Shown: positions 18,791 through 28,442, counted from the first letter of the stretch. The stretch: 64,000 nucleotides of DNA from Christiangramia echinicola DSM 19838 (GCF_000423065.1 NZ_AUHG01000016.1:162672-226671); one strand, 5' to 3'. The notes: a model not told the origin generated them from the sequence alone. Translations and numbers: made by a program.

Positions 18791-19648
18791 ATGAAAATGA
18801 GCATGAGAATTCTGGGAATCGTGGTTATTATTCTTGGCCTTGCAGGAATTGTCGCTTTTTCCTTCAGCAATAAATTTGAAAAGGAGATTCACGAACAAGT
18901 GAAGGAAAGTAGGGAGTACTCTGTAGAAAAAAGATGGGTACTCCCGGAAATCCTGGAAGAAGTTTCGGGGATAAATTTCTTTGCAAATGATAAGCTGGCA
19001 GCAGTGCAGGATGAAGATGGAATAATCTTTATATACGACCTGGCTAAAGGTGAAATTGAACGCGAAATAGATTTTGGCGGGAACGGCGATTATGAAGCAA
19101 TTTCGATCAAAGAGGAGGATGCTTTTATTTTAAGAAGTGATGGGGTTATTTTCGAGGTTAAAGATTTTCTTAGCTCCCCCCAGGTAACTACTTATGAGCC
19201 CGACCTTGAACATTCTGTAAATTTCGAAGGGCTTTGCCTAAGTAAGAAAGCTGAAAAACTTTTACTCCTTACCAAGGATGAAGATGTTAAAAATGGGGTG
19301 AAGAATGTGTATAGTTTTAATCTGAAATCAAAACAATTTGAAAAGGATATCCCATTTAAACTGGAAACCGAAAAAGGTATTTTCAAGGATTATAAAGGTT
19401 CCTTCAGACCTTCAGAAATTGAAATTAACCCAAAAACCGGGGAGTTCTATGTACTTGATGCAAAACATCCCAGATTATTGATATTGAATTCCACTTTTCA
19501 GGTTTTGCGACTAATCACTTTTGATGAAGATGAATTTGAGCAGCCTGAAGGGATAGGTTTTGATACTGAGGGCAGGCTTTATATTTCTAATGAGGCTGGA
19601 GATAGCGATGCGAATATTCTGCAGGTAGAATTAAAACCGGTTAAGTGA
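18791..19648 (+). CDS. SdiA-regulated/YjiK-like beta-propeller protein, membrane anchored
   Basis: I start at ATG 18791 (MKMSMRILGIVVIILG) rather than an upstream TTG at 18770, because this start opens directly into a membrane anchor or signal (about 5-25). The 285-residue product continues with a propeller-like region: LPEILEEVSGINFFANDKLAAVQDEDGIIFIYDL, GDYEAISIKEEDAFILRSDG, FRPSEIEINPKTGEFYVLDAKHPRLLIL and FEQPEGIGFDTEGRLYISNEAGD. This is the SdiA-regulated domain pattern. Function is unknown; probably extracytoplasmic. The stop overlaps the next start (TGATG). Confidence 0.8.
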   Translation: MKMSMRILGIVVIILGLAGIVAFSFSNKFEKEIHEQVKESREYSVEKRWVLPEILEEVSGINFFANDKLAAVQDEDGIIFIYDLAKGEIEREIDFGGNGDYEAISIKEEDAFILRSDGVIFEVKDFLSSPQVTTYEPDLEHSVNFEGLCLSKKAEKLLLLTKDEDVKNGVKNVYSFNLKSKQFEKDIPFKLETEKGIFKDYKGSFRPSEIEINPKTGEFYVLDAKHPRLLILNSTFQVLRLITFDEDEFEQPEGIGFDTEGRLYISNEAGDSDANILQVELKPVK

Positions 19649-20355
19649 TGCAAAGTCTTGCAATAGAAGATCAAAATATAAATAAGAGTAAACTACCATT
19701 GTACTTATCTATAGGGATAGTAGGTTGCCTTGTAGCAGCATATTTTTTTATTCCGCCCGCCCAGGGATTTATGGATGAAGCCTGGAGCGTTTTAACAAGC
19801 GGCGATACCAATAAGATTCAGCAATGGTTTAAGGATTTTGGCTGGATCGCTCCTTTGGTACTTATTTTCGCCATGGTAGCGCAAATGTTCCTGATTGTAG
19901 TGCCTACTATCGCCTTAATGGTGGTTAGTATTTTAGCATATGGACCGGTTTGGGGAAGCCTCATCGTATTTGTCGCGGTATTTACCGCTTCCAGCGTTGG
20001 CTATTGGATTGGTCGTTATTTTGGCCCTGGAATAGTGGATAAGATCATTGGCCATAAAACTGAAAAAAAAGTAGCCGATTTTCTGGAAGATTATGGTTTC
20101 TGGGCAATTTTTATTACCAGATTAAATCCGTTTCTTTCTAATGATGCGATAAGTTTTGTTGGCGGAATTCTAAAGATGAGTTATAGAAAGTTCATTACGG
20201 CTACAATTTCCGGAATTGCTCCCCTAACCATATTTATAGCCATCCTGGGGAAAAGTACTCAGGGTTTGAAAATGGGCTTGTTGTGGGGATCTATAGTGAG
20301 TCTCGTCCTATTTGCAGGCTATATATACTGGGATAAAAAGATTCGGAAAGATTAA
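19648..20355 (+). CDS. TVP38/TMEM64 (DedA-like) membrane protein
   Basis: A 235-residue polytopic protein with about six hydrophobic segments and the SNARE-associated/VTT domain: WIAPLVLIFAMVAQMFLIVVPTIALMV, YGPVWGSLIVFVAVFTASSVGYWIGRYFG and FLEDYGFWAIFITRLNPFLSNDAISFVGGILKMSYRKF (FxxR plus G-rich half). The family is implicated in lipid transport or flipping. I choose ATG 19648, which overlaps the preceding stop as TGATG; a GTG directly before it is the alternative. It ends the two-component operon at a terminator. Confidence 0.9.
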   Translation: MQSLAIEDQNINKSKLPLYLSIGIVGCLVAAYFFIPPAQGFMDEAWSVLTSGDTNKIQQWFKDFGWIAPLVLIFAMVAQMFLIVVPTIALMVVSILAYGPVWGSLIVFVAVFTASSVGYWIGRYFGPGIVDKIIGHKTEKKVADFLEDYGFWAIFITRLNPFLSNDAISFVGGILKMSYRKFITATISGIAPLTIFIAILGKSTQGLKMGLLWGSIVSLVLFAGYIYWDKKIRKD

Positions 20356-20358
20356 TTG

Positions 20359-20392
20359 AAAAAGCCTGTTGATTTTTCAACAGGCTTTTAGT
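20359..20392. terminator. Shared terminator between convergent units
   Basis: AAAAGCCTGTTGA and TCAACAGGCTTTT form a 13-pair hairpin with a TTTT loop, flanked by A and T runs. It ends the rightward operon and can serve the leftward phosphatase gene. Confidence 0.88.
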
Positions 20393-20422
20393 TTTTAACT
20401 ATTTCAGGTTTCTAAATGTGAC

Positions 20423-22075
20423 TTATTGAAACTGATATTTAGTACCTGGAACTGTAGAGAAAGAATATTCTCCCAGAGATTGGCAATAAGCCCTTTGCTC
20501 CAGACTTGGCGAGACCGGGGAATGTTCCCTTAAATATTCTTCCACCACGTCGTGGATGGTGTAATCCATTAGCTCGACATCTTTTACATCAGTCATTCGG
20601 CATAGATTGTCTAATGGATCGCCAGGTCGCACACAGGCCGAAATACTATAGAGTTTATCATCCTGTATAGGTTCTCCATTCACTGTTATCTTCTCAATGC
20701 GTTCGCCTTCGGGTTTCTTACTATCAAATTCCACTTTCATCCCTGAAAAACGTACTAACCATCCGCCAAAACGGTCCAGCGGTTGTTGAGAAAAAGCATT
20801 ATGCATTTCCTTTTCCAGCCAGTCTTTTATCTGCTTTCCGGATGCTTTTCCGATTTTCAACTTTTCATTCACGGGTAACAGGTTCCACAAGTTTGCCCGT
20901 GTTATGGGGGCCGGCTTTCCATTTTCTGGAACAATTGGATTACCAAAACGGAATCCATTCGAAATTGCAATGTCTACTCCGGTTTTCCATCGTGCAGCGT
21001 CAGTGATCATATTGTCCATGGGATTTTCTACCGTAAGATACCTGTACAACGGAGTTTTGGTATAGCCTATTATTGTTTCCAGGTTATCTTTATAAGGAGC
21101 CTTGGCGCTATCTATCATCTTTTGTAAGTCCTCATCTGCCGGGAATTTTTCCGGATCAACATCAATAAGCTCGTAAGTGTCTTTAACTAGCTTGCCGTTT
21201 ACAAAATCCAGTTCGAGTTTACCAACGAAGGAACCAAAAGCACCGGGTTCAGTTACTTTGGCAAATTTTCCCTGGATAGGTTCTCTGATTCTTTCATGGG
21301 TGTCATTCCCCAGGATATAATCCACATTTTTGGCAACTGGATTATTAGCCAGGTCTACTTGTTTAAATACACCAAGATGAGTCACCAGGAAAAGAACATC
21401 CACTCCTTTTTGAGTTTTCAGCTTATCCAGAGTATTTTGAAATTCTTTATTTACTCCACTAAAATCTATGCCCTTACTAAAGATGGGATTCTGTCTTACC
21501 GGAACATCTGGGTCGTTTAGACCAACGAAACCAATTTTAATACCCTCAATTTCCTTGATCCAATATATTGGGAACAGTGGTTTCTCAGTTTCTTCATGAA
21601 ACATATTATGTGCAACAACCTGAGTGTCATAAGAATTCATCACGTCGAGCATAATCTCTTTACCGTAGACTACCTCCCAGTTACCGGGAATTATGACATC
21701 ATATTGCATATTTTTTATGATTTCTGGAAAAATACTGCCTTTTGAAAGAGCAGCATAGCCGCTTCCCTGTATAAGGTCACCACCATCAACAATTATGGTA
21801 TTCGGGTTCTTTGCACGTTCCTTCTCAAATAGCGTTTTTATATTGGCCAGGCCACCTCTATCCTTAAAGATGATCTCGTCGTCTTCCCAGAAAAGTTCCG
21901 GATGCGTATCCAGTTGACCATGTATATCGGCGGTTTGCAGAATAATTATACTTAGGGTATCCTGCGAGCCTGAAGTTTTGTTCTCAACTTTTCTATCTGT
22001 TTTGCAACTTAGGGTTAAAATAAGTAGCGCAAACAAACTCAGCGAGCTTAGTGTTTGGGTTCTAGATCTATGCAT
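20423..22075 (-). CDS. 5'-nucleotidase/SoxB-like bimetallic phosphoesterase lipoprotein
   Basis: A 550-residue exported protein with lipobox LTLSC (Cys24). The N-terminal metallophosphatase domain has TADIHGQLDTHPE, DGGDLIQGSG, GNWEVVYG, THLG and GNDTHERI metal ligands; the C-terminal 5'-nucleotidase domain has NPMDNMITDAARW, AISNGFRFG and SACVRPGDP. The GNWEVVYG motif replaces the GNHEFD of UshA-type nucleotidases and resembles the HWEFTYG of SoxB thiosulfohydrolases. Five bases upstream lie DsrE and DoxX genes, both with sulfur-linked relatives. It could be a nucleotidase or a sulfur-cycle hydrolase; I cannot decide from sequence. Confidence 0.82.
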   Translation of the reverse strand: MHRSRTQTLSSLSLFALLILTLSCKTDRKVENKTSGSQDTLSIIILQTADIHGQLDTHPELFWEDDEIIFKDRGGLANIKTLFEKERAKNPNTIIVDGGDLIQGSGYAALSKGSIFPEIIKNMQYDVIIPGNWEVVYGKEIMLDVMNSYDTQVVAHNMFHEETEKPLFPIYWIKEIEGIKIGFVGLNDPDVPVRQNPIFSKGIDFSGVNKEFQNTLDKLKTQKGVDVLFLVTHLGVFKQVDLANNPVAKNVDYILGNDTHERIREPIQGKFAKVTEPGAFGSFVGKLELDFVNGKLVKDTYELIDVDPEKFPADEDLQKMIDSAKAPYKDNLETIIGYTKTPLYRYLTVENPMDNMITDAARWKTGVDIAISNGFRFGNPIVPENGKPAPITRANLWNLLPVNEKLKIGKASGKQIKDWLEKEMHNAFSQQPLDRFGGWLVRFSGMKVEFDSKKPEGERIEKITVNGEPIQDDKLYSISACVRPGDPLDNLCRMTDVKDVELMDYTIHDVVEEYLREHSPVSPSLEQRAYCQSLGEYSFSTVPGTKYQFQ

Positions 22076-22079
22076 ATAT

Positions 22080-22502
22080 CTACAGGCTTAAACTTTTATA
22101 TCCTTTTTTCTGAAGCTGAAAATTATAAAGAATACCGTTCTCAACTATTTTCATTTTTTTGGGAACTTCGTCTTCTTCTACTTTAAATTTATTCAGTGAG
22201 AATCCGCAGGCGACGATTTGCACGCCTAAGTTTTCAGCTTTAGTGATGAATTTTTCCATTTTTGAAGGATCGGTGATATCACCGATGTTTTTTCCGCAGA
22301 TAATGATTTCAAAATTTCCAAACTGGGAACCATCTTCCTCCCTGAGTTTTTCTGCAGTTAATAAAATTGGTTGTAATTGCGGAACTTTTTTAGTGAGCAC
22401 CACGTAATTATGTTTGGAGTCATTTTCCTGCTGTGCACAGGCTTTAATTCCTGTGAAAAGCATTAGTAACAGTAGAACACTGCTATAAAGAATAGTTTTC
22501 AT
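22080..22502 (-). CDS. Exported DsrE-family protein
   Basis: Start taken at ATG 22502 (MKTILYSSVLLLLMLFTGIKACAQ), which gives a clean signal peptide; a longer frame from 22535 adds only non-conserved residues. The remaining 115 residues have the DsrE fold pattern: KHNYVVLTKKVPQLQPILLTAEKL, FEIIICGKNIGDI and ENLGVQIVACGFSLNKF, with Cys in the ACGFS turn where DsrE/DsrF proteins often carry a reactive Cys. Some family members bind or transfer sulfur. It lies between a DoxX-like membrane protein and the SoxB/nucleotidase-like gene with gaps of one and four bases. Confidence 0.75.
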   Translation of the reverse strand: MKTILYSSVLLLLMLFTGIKACAQQENDSKHNYVVLTKKVPQLQPILLTAEKLREEDGSQFGNFEIIICGKNIGDITDPSKMEKFITKAENLGVQIVACGFSLNKFKVEEDEVPKKMKIVENGILYNFQLQKKGYKSLSL

Positions 22503-22503
22503 A

Positions 22504-22908
22504 TTATTTAATTTTAAAGAGTTTATCGGTGTCATTAATTATAAAAAACAGCAGACCACCTAGAATTGCAATGTTTTTAAAAAGTGGTCCAAGTGTATTT
22601 ATTTGCCCTACTTGGACAGATAGGGTTATTGGTATTAATACGAGTATTAGAATACTTGCCGTCCATCTGGTTTTATATCCTATTAGGAATAAAAAACCCG
22701 CTGCCAGCATTACGATTCCGGAAAGTATGACCAGCCATTCTGGATCCCCGAAAAAATAGGCGATTCCTTTAAAACTGGCCTTTTCAAGCCGGCTGACTGT
22801 TTTCGTGGTATTCAGCAAATGATTTCCACCTGCGATCAGAAAAATCCCACTAACCAGAATTCGTAATAACTGTATGGAACGACGACTAATATGAATTTTG
22901 TTCGTCAT
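22504..22908 (-). CDS. DoxX-family membrane protein
   Basis: Start at ATG 22908 (MTNKIHISRRSIQLLRILVSG). The 134-residue protein has four hydrophobic segments with the DoxX pattern: LRILVSGIFLIAGGNHL, GDPEWLVILSGIVMLAAGFLFLIGYKTRW, ASILILVLIPITLSV and GPLFKNIAILGGLLFFI. DoxX relatives include a thiosulfate:quinone oxidoreductase subunit, but most have unknown functions. It is the first gene of the tight DoxX-DsrE-SoxB-like unit. Confidence 0.8.
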   Translation of the reverse strand: MTNKIHISRRSIQLLRILVSGIFLIAGGNHLLNTTKTVSRLEKASFKGIAYFFGDPEWLVILSGIVMLAAGFLFLIGYKTRWTASILILVLIPITLSVQVGQINTLGPLFKNIAILGGLLFFIINDTDKLFKIK

Positions 22909-22980
22909 TATAAAGGTTATTGTAATTGATAATTTGTTCTGAAATATCAATATAGACTTCAGAAAACACTAAAATTTCAA

Positions 22981-23367
22981 TTACATAAGCCTGGGAGGAG
23001 GGGACTGGCTATCCAGATATAGGTAGCTTAATTTTGAAGTAAATGATATGTCCTCTTTAGTTATTAACTCAATGGATGTGGCAGACCAATTAAAAACATT
23101 GAAATTAAACTGAGGAGTGCAAAAACTGCCAATTTCAGTAATGCTATACCTGGCGTCCAGGTCTTGCTGAAACTCGTAGGTCTTCTGAAGATGAGCACCT
23201 GACTGATCCTTCTGACAATATTTTTTTACAAAAGAAACCTGTCCCTGAGATAACAAATTGATCACACTGGCATCCACAATAAATAACTTCCCTAAAAAAA
23301 GGGGAATCAAGAAAAGCGATATGAGGGCATTTGAACTCACCAGGGCGAAAATAAGGTTCTGTTTCAT
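22981..23367 (-). CDS. Small secreted protein, possibly of the HYC_CC_PP group
   Basis: A 128-residue protein with an N-terminal membrane or signal segment (about 6-30), then FVKKYCQKD, an SFCTPQF motif and a PPPRL C terminus. The order of a YC motif, a Cys-containing middle and a PP end recalls short Bacteroidota proteins named HYC_CC_PP, often near metal uptake genes; here the His is replaced by Lys and only one Cys is in the middle motif, so the match is weak. No function is claimed. Confidence 0.5.
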   Translation of the reverse strand: MKQNLIFALVSSNALISLFLIPLFLGKLFIVDASVINLLSQGQVSFVKKYCQKDQSGAHLQKTYEFQQDLDARYSITEIGSFCTPQFNFNVFNWSATSIELITKEDISFTSKLSYLYLDSQSPPPRLM

Positions 23368-23437
23368 TTCTGAAAGTAACTTATGTTACTTAAGTAGAAT
23401 TAGGTTGCAGGCGGCTCTACTTTGTAGTTCAATTAAT

Positions 23438-23467
23438 CAAAAAAGCCCGGCAGTTCCGGGCTTTTCA
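23438..23467 (-). terminator. Terminator after the M16 peptidase pair
   Basis: On the minus strand AAAAGCCCGG-AACTG-CCGGGCTTTTTT forms a hairpin followed by a T run, about 20 bases after the stop at 23485. Confidence 0.85.
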
Positions 23468-23484
23468 ATTGAAATGTGTGTATT

Positions 23485-24869
23485 TTAATTCTTGGTATTT
23501 TCCGGCAACTTTATAGTTTCCTGGATTTGATCATTGATCTTTTCTTTATCTCCAACTACAATAAGTGTCATCTTCTCTGGCTGAATATATTTTTTCATCA
23601 TTTCCTGAACTTGCTCTGGAGTAACAGCATTTATATTCTTCACTTTATCTACCAGAAATGATTCCGGTAGATCATGAATATCAAGAAAATTTAACTGACT
23701 TATAATTCCTCCTGGAGTTGAATTTTGAAGAACATAGATCCCGGATTCGTAATTCTGGATCCCTTTAAGTTCATCTATTCCTGGAGCTTCATTCTGTAAA
23801 CGAACTATTTCTTTTTTGATCTCATCTAAGGAAGCACCGGTGAATTCAGTAGTAACATCTGCACTCTCGTACCAGATTCCAGATTTATAGTTAGTGTATA
23901 AAGAGCTGCTAGGGGAGTAGGTATAACCTTTATCTTCGCGAATATTACTGGTTATTCTGGATCCAAAAGAACCTCCCAGTAAGGAGTTCGTAACATCCAG
24001 GGCTATGTAATCTTTACTATCTGGAGCAGCTACCGGTAAACCATAATAGATGGTTGATTGTGGTGCACCTGGACGATCTATAATCTTCACTGAACCTTTT
24101 GAACTTGTTTCAGCTACAGGATAATTAGCCTCGGTTCCTTTTCTCCAGGAACCAAGCTGCTGCTTAACCATCTCTTTTATTTTCTCGGCATTAAATTGCC
24201 CAACTACGTAAACCGTAGTTCTTTCAGCTCCAAAATTCTCATCGTAGAATGATTTTACGTCAGCCAATGTATAAGAATCTACCATCTCGATGGTTGGATA
24301 TAGTCTTCCGTAGGGATGATCTTGATACAGCTCGGAAAAAAGTCTTTTCTTGCTTGTGTGCCTGGTCTGGATAATGAAACTGTGATATTACGTTTCATAT
24401 TGTTTTTAAGCCTTTCTAATTCAGCTTCTGGTAGTTCAGGACTCACCAGTACATCACTTAAAACCTTTAGAGCTTCAGGAGCAAATTCTGCAAGTACATT
24501 GGTACTTAGCGTAGAAGTGTGCGTACCTACTCCTATATTAAGGTTTCCACCCATTCCTGCCAGTTTATCTTTTTCAGAATAATCTGAAGTTGAACCTTCT
24601 TCCATTAAATCTGCCAGCAGGTCTGAAACCCAAACCTGATTTTCCTTTTCGTGAATATTTCCTGTTTTAATGGTAATATTGATAGTTGCCTTCGGGATAC
24701 TTCCGTAAGGAACTAATACCAGTTCCAGTCCGTTGTCATAACTAATCACCTCTTTTTCAGGAAGGGTAAAACCTTTTGGTTCTCCTCCTTTAGGCGGGGT
24801 TTGCTTTTGTGCATTAGCTGGTAATACAACTAATAGCGCTAATATAAATAGGTAATATGTGGTTCTCAT
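23485..24869 (-). pseudogene. M16 peptidase non-catalytic subunit, frameshifted
   Basis: Two overlapping reading frames give one M16 protein. The first (24869 to 24279) has a signal peptide and the NGLELVLVPYGSIPKATINI to RPGTQARKDFF part but then runs into unrelated residues. The second frame, read through the same DNA, continues as FSELYQDHPYGRLYPTIEMVDSYTL, with the family's DHPYGR motif, and goes on to the C terminus (stop at 23485). The switch falls at a run of six A on the plus strand (24336-24341); seven would restore the frame. HxxEH is absent, so this is the non-catalytic partner of the upstream zinc peptidase. True mutation and sequencing error are both possible. Confidence 0.85.
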
Positions 24870-26254
24870 TGATTCTTATTTTCGTTATTAGCCAGTAATG
24901 GATTTACGGTTAAGATCGTTCTATTGGTTTTTCGTAAGTATTCCTCAACTGTTTTATTCATCACCTCTGGTGTGATCTTTTTAAATTCTGCTTCCAGGTC
25001 ATTTATTCTTGCTGGGTTATCATCAAATAACGCGAAACTAGCCAGTAGATCTGCGCGACCAAGACCAAATGTACTTCCCAGGTTATCATACAACTGAGAA
25101 CGCATTTTTACAAGGGCATTATCTAACATTTCCTGGGTAATTCCATCATTTAATTTTGCCAGAACCTCATCTATTGCTGTAACGACCTGTTCTTTAGATG
25201 TCTCATTGTCATACGTAAAATTGAACATCATATGCATTGGTCCATTGTAATTGAACATATTTCCAAGGTAATTGATACCTCCGCTAACGTTTGACGTATA
25301 ACCCAATTCATCTACCAGTTTTTTCTGTAACAATGCATTATCACCCTGAATTAATATTTGATCCAGTAGTCCCATTGCATAGTATTCAGATGAATTACGT
25401 TCTGGCATATTGTAAGCCATGGCAAGCGCAGGCTTATTAGCAAGAGAATCATTTTTCACGAAATCCTTCTCTTTAGTTTGCTTTGGTTCCGAAATATCTG
25501 GAATTGGAGGAACATCAGAACTGGCTATTCCGCCGAAATATTGTTCGATCCATTTCTTAGCTTCATCCATTTCAAAATCACCAACTATAGATAAAGCCGC
25601 ATTGTTTGGTGCATAATAAGTATCAAAGAATTTTTCTACATCCTCTAAATTTGCGGCATCCAGATCCTTAAGGTCGCCATAGAAATTATGGGAGTTGTAC
25701 CAGTTGGTATTTGCGTATTGAGGCATGTCTAACCATGGAAATCCACCATAAGGCTGATTTAGTACGTTTACTTTCACCTCATTTTTAACTACCCCTTGCT
25801 GATTGGTAAGATTTTCCTGGGTAATATCAAGGCCTTTCATGCGATCTGCCTCTGCCCATAACATGGTTTCCAGTTTATTGCTAGGTACGATCTCAAAATA
25901 ATTCGTAAAATCAAAGCGAGTAGAACCATTTAAAACTCCTCCATTTTCCTGAACAAGTTTAATAAATTCCATTTTCCCGAGATTTTGAGATCCCTGAAAC
26001 ATCATATGTTCAAACAAATGAGCGAATCCTGTCCTATCCCGGGGTTCAATTCTAAACCCGATATTATAGTATGTTGCTACTATTACCGTTGGGGAAGATT
26101 TGTCCTGAGAAAGGATTACTTTAAGACCATTGTCTAATTTGTAATATTCTACCGGAACATTGAATCCAGCTTGTTCTATTTGCTGTTCTTTCTCCTGAGC
26201 AAGTGCGGAATATATTCCGGCAAACAGGAAAAACAGCATAAACATTTTTCTCAT
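24866..26254 (-). CDS. M16 zinc metallopeptidase, catalytic subunit
   Basis: A 462-residue exported peptidase. A signal peptide (about 1-19, ending SALAQ) precedes an M16 domain with the inverted zinc motif HLFEH in TGFAHLFEHMMFQGS and the distal Glu region VVKNEVKVN. The second half (about 240-460) is the inactive M16 repeat. In Bacteroidota such genes form heterodimers with a second M16 lacking HxxEH, which is exactly the next gene, overlapping by four bases. They are periplasmic and degrade peptides of moderate size. Confidence 0.92.
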   Translation of the reverse strand: MRKMFMLFFLFAGIYSALAQEKEQQIEQAGFNVPVEYYKLDNGLKVILSQDKSSPTVIVATYYNIGFRIEPRDRTGFAHLFEHMMFQGSQNLGKMEFIKLVQENGGVLNGSTRFDFTNYFEIVPSNKLETMLWAEADRMKGLDITQENLTNQQGVVKNEVKVNVLNQPYGGFPWLDMPQYANTNWYNSHNFYGDLKDLDAANLEDVEKFFDTYYAPNNAALSIVGDFEMDEAKKWIEQYFGGIASSDVPPIPDISEPKQTKEKDFVKNDSLANKPALAMAYNMPERNSSEYYAMGLLDQILIQGDNALLQKKLVDELGYTSNVSGGINYLGNMFNYNGPMHMMFNFTYDNETSKEQVVTAIDEVLAKLNDGITQEMLDNALVKMRSQLYDNLGSTFGLGRADLLASFALFDDNPARINDLEAEFKKITPEVMNKTVEEYLRKTNRTILTVNPLLANNENKNQ

Positions 26255-26359
26255 AAGAATTAGATTTTGTTTAATAGATTAAAGTATTATGTATAATAAT
26301 AGACTTAAATTCCTGAAAAAGTTACAGATACTATAATTTTTTGTCTTAAAATTATAAAT

Positions 26360-26391
26360 AAAAAAAGCCCTGAGGATCTCCTCAGGGCTTT
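26360..26391 (-). terminator. Terminator after the duplicated-domain lipoprotein
   Basis: AAAGCCCTGAGGA and TCCTCAGGGCTTT pair over 13 bases, and the minus strand continues with a T run. It lies just after the stop at 26415. Confidence 0.88.
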
Positions 26392-26414
26392 ATAGGTTAT
26401 ATATCAGGAATTAT

Positions 26415-28442
26415 TTAGTTATTATAAAGGTAAAGTGAAGACGCAGCTGCAAGATCATTGTTTACATCTGGTGCAACATCACCGGTCAGGTTTAGTGCAT
26501 TAGAAAAGGCTAAAACCTTACCATTCCCAACTTCCGCAATAAATACTGTTTCAGTCTTATGGTCATAAGCAATATCAATAGGATTACCTAAAAGGGTAGA
26601 AGCTCCGGCCACTCTGGTTTGTTCACTTTGAGCGATCATTCCTCCATCTGTAGCGGCATCCAGTTTCATACTGAAATTCTGGATCACCTGGAATCCACCG
26701 TCTGTATTTGCATCTGCAGCGTCACCAATATCAGTTAAAACCAATACATCATCTGCTTCACTATAATCTATACCATGAGTTCTCACGATACCTCCAATAG
26801 TGATTCTTTTATCGGGTGTGATCATTCCATCTGTATCATTATCAAGGAAATCATTGAAAACTGCAATATCACTAGATGAATCTACTACTGCAATTAAGTC
26901 TCCACCTTTAAAGGTAATTCCCCAAACATTAAATCCAGGATCTAATGTATTTTCTAAAGTGAAAGAAGAACCGTCGTAAGAATACACATAGAACATGTGC
27001 ATGTCATTATCTGAAACCACTACCTTATTTCCAAAAACCGCAATTTCTCGTGGGCTCATTAATTCAGCATCACCAGTAAAATCAGCCGAAACTGTATTTC
27101 CATCCATCACGCCTGAAAAATCAGAATAATTTTCTAACATCATTCCAGATCTTGAAGCCTGAATTACGGCATCATTCATTGCAGAATAATAAATACCTTC
27201 TGCTGCAGTCGCATCTGTCATTACAGATTTAATCAAATTACCAGAACCATCATACACGGTAATATTTCCGTCAGAATTATTAGTTACATAAAGTTCGGTC
27301 ATCATATTAGATGAAGCCATTCCTGTATTTCCATCTGTCTCATCACTTGAGAAATAGATAGAAGAAGCAGAAGTTAGATCCATACTATAAGAAGGAGCAA
27401 GATCTCCACCGTCACCTATATTCGTAAATCCTAGTACTTTTCCATTTCCGATCTCTGAAATATATACCGCATTTTCTTCAGAATCATAAGCTACATCAAT
27501 TGGGTTACCTAACATAGTAGACGCACCAGCAACACGAGTTTGCATATCTACAGTTAGAAGATCTCCGTCTGAAAGGGCATCAAATTTTGTAGAAAAATCA
27601 TCAATAACATGAAAAGCTCCATCATCTGTTCCATTCGCTGCATCACCAATGTCGGTCATGATCATTACATCATCTGTACCATCATAAGTTAATCCGTGAG
27701 TTCTAACAATTCCTTCTATAGTTACTCTTTTAGAAGGCCTCATTTCACCGTCCATAGCATTCGCTTCGAAATCATAGAAGACAGCAAGATCACTACTTGA
27801 ATCTACTACGGCATAAAGGTCTTCACCTTTAAAAGTAATTCCCCATACCGGGAATGGTACTTCTATAGTATTCATTAAAGAGAATCCGGTACCATTGTTA
27901 GTATAAACGAAAAATTTATTCGATCCGTTATCAGCAACAACATAAGTTGAGCCGTTTACGGCTAGTTCACGAGGGCTTTCAAGGTCTGCAGAACTGCTAT
28001 ATGCTGCAGTCACTTCACTATCCTCCATTAGTGTACTAATATCTGAATACGCATCTAAACGCATATCAGATCTGGAAGCCTGTACTACCATATCATTAGC
28101 AGCATCATAATAAATACCTTCAGCTGCAGTAGCATTGGTTGTAAAAGTTACCAGTGAATCTCCAGTAACACTGTAAAGAGAAATATTTCCGTTCTCATTG
28201 TTTGTAACATAAAGTTCGGCTCGTCTGCCGGTATCTGCGGTACATGGTTCACAAGTTCCACCACAGTCTATTCCAGTTTCATCACCGTTCATTATTCCAT
28301 CATCACATGTTGCCATCGCAGGCATGTCATCATCCATATCTTCTCCGGTCATAAAATCGTCATCTTCTGAACAGGAAGCGAAGAATAAAGCAATAATCAA
28401 GGCAAAGCCTAAATTTTGAATTTTAAAAATTGAATTTTTCAT
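26415..28442 (-). CDS. Lipoprotein with two tandem propeller-like domains
   Basis: Start at ATG 28442 (MKNSIFKIQNLGFALIIALF), which gives a lipobox FFASC; a longer frame to 28538 lacks a signal. The 675-residue product has an Asp-rich linker, a Cys-rich motif (CDDGIMNGDETGIDCGG then CEPC) common in secreted flavobacterial proteins, and two long repeats of about 275 residues. Each repeat starts ELYVTNN..GNI, continues ATAAEGIYY, QASRS, SPRE, WGITFKG, AVVDSSSD, RTHG, LTDIGDAA and ends TRVAGAST.LGNPID.AYD. The repeats look like NHL/SMP-30-type propellers. It is probably surface exposed; ligand unknown. Acidic composition suits a marine organism. Confidence 0.8.
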   Translation of the reverse strand: MKNSIFKIQNLGFALIIALFFASCSEDDDFMTGEDMDDDMPAMATCDDGIMNGDETGIDCGGTCEPCTADTGRRAELYVTNNENGNISLYSVTGDSLVTFTTNATAAEGIYYDAANDMVVQASRSDMRLDAYSDISTLMEDSEVTAAYSSSADLESPRELAVNGSTYVVADNGSNKFFVYTNNGTGFSLMNTIEVPFPVWGITFKGEDLYAVVDSSSDLAVFYDFEANAMDGEMRPSKRVTIEGIVRTHGLTYDGTDDVMIMTDIGDAANGTDDGAFHVIDDFSTKFDALSDGDLLTVDMQTRVAGASTMLGNPIDVAYDSEENAVYISEIGNGKVLGFTNIGDGGDLAPSYSMDLTSASSIYFSSDETDGNTGMASSNMMTELYVTNNSDGNITVYDGSGNLIKSVMTDATAAEGIYYSAMNDAVIQASRSGMMLENYSDFSGVMDGNTVSADFTGDAELMSPREIAVFGNKVVVSDNDMHMFYVYSYDGSSFTLENTLDPGFNVWGITFKGGDLIAVVDSSSDIAVFNDFLDNDTDGMITPDKRITIGGIVRTHGIDYSEADDVLVLTDIGDAADANTDGGFQVIQNFSMKLDAATDGGMIAQSEQTRVAGASTLLGNPIDIAYDHKTETVFIAEVGNGKVLAFSNALNLTGDVAPDVNNDLAAASSLYLYNN

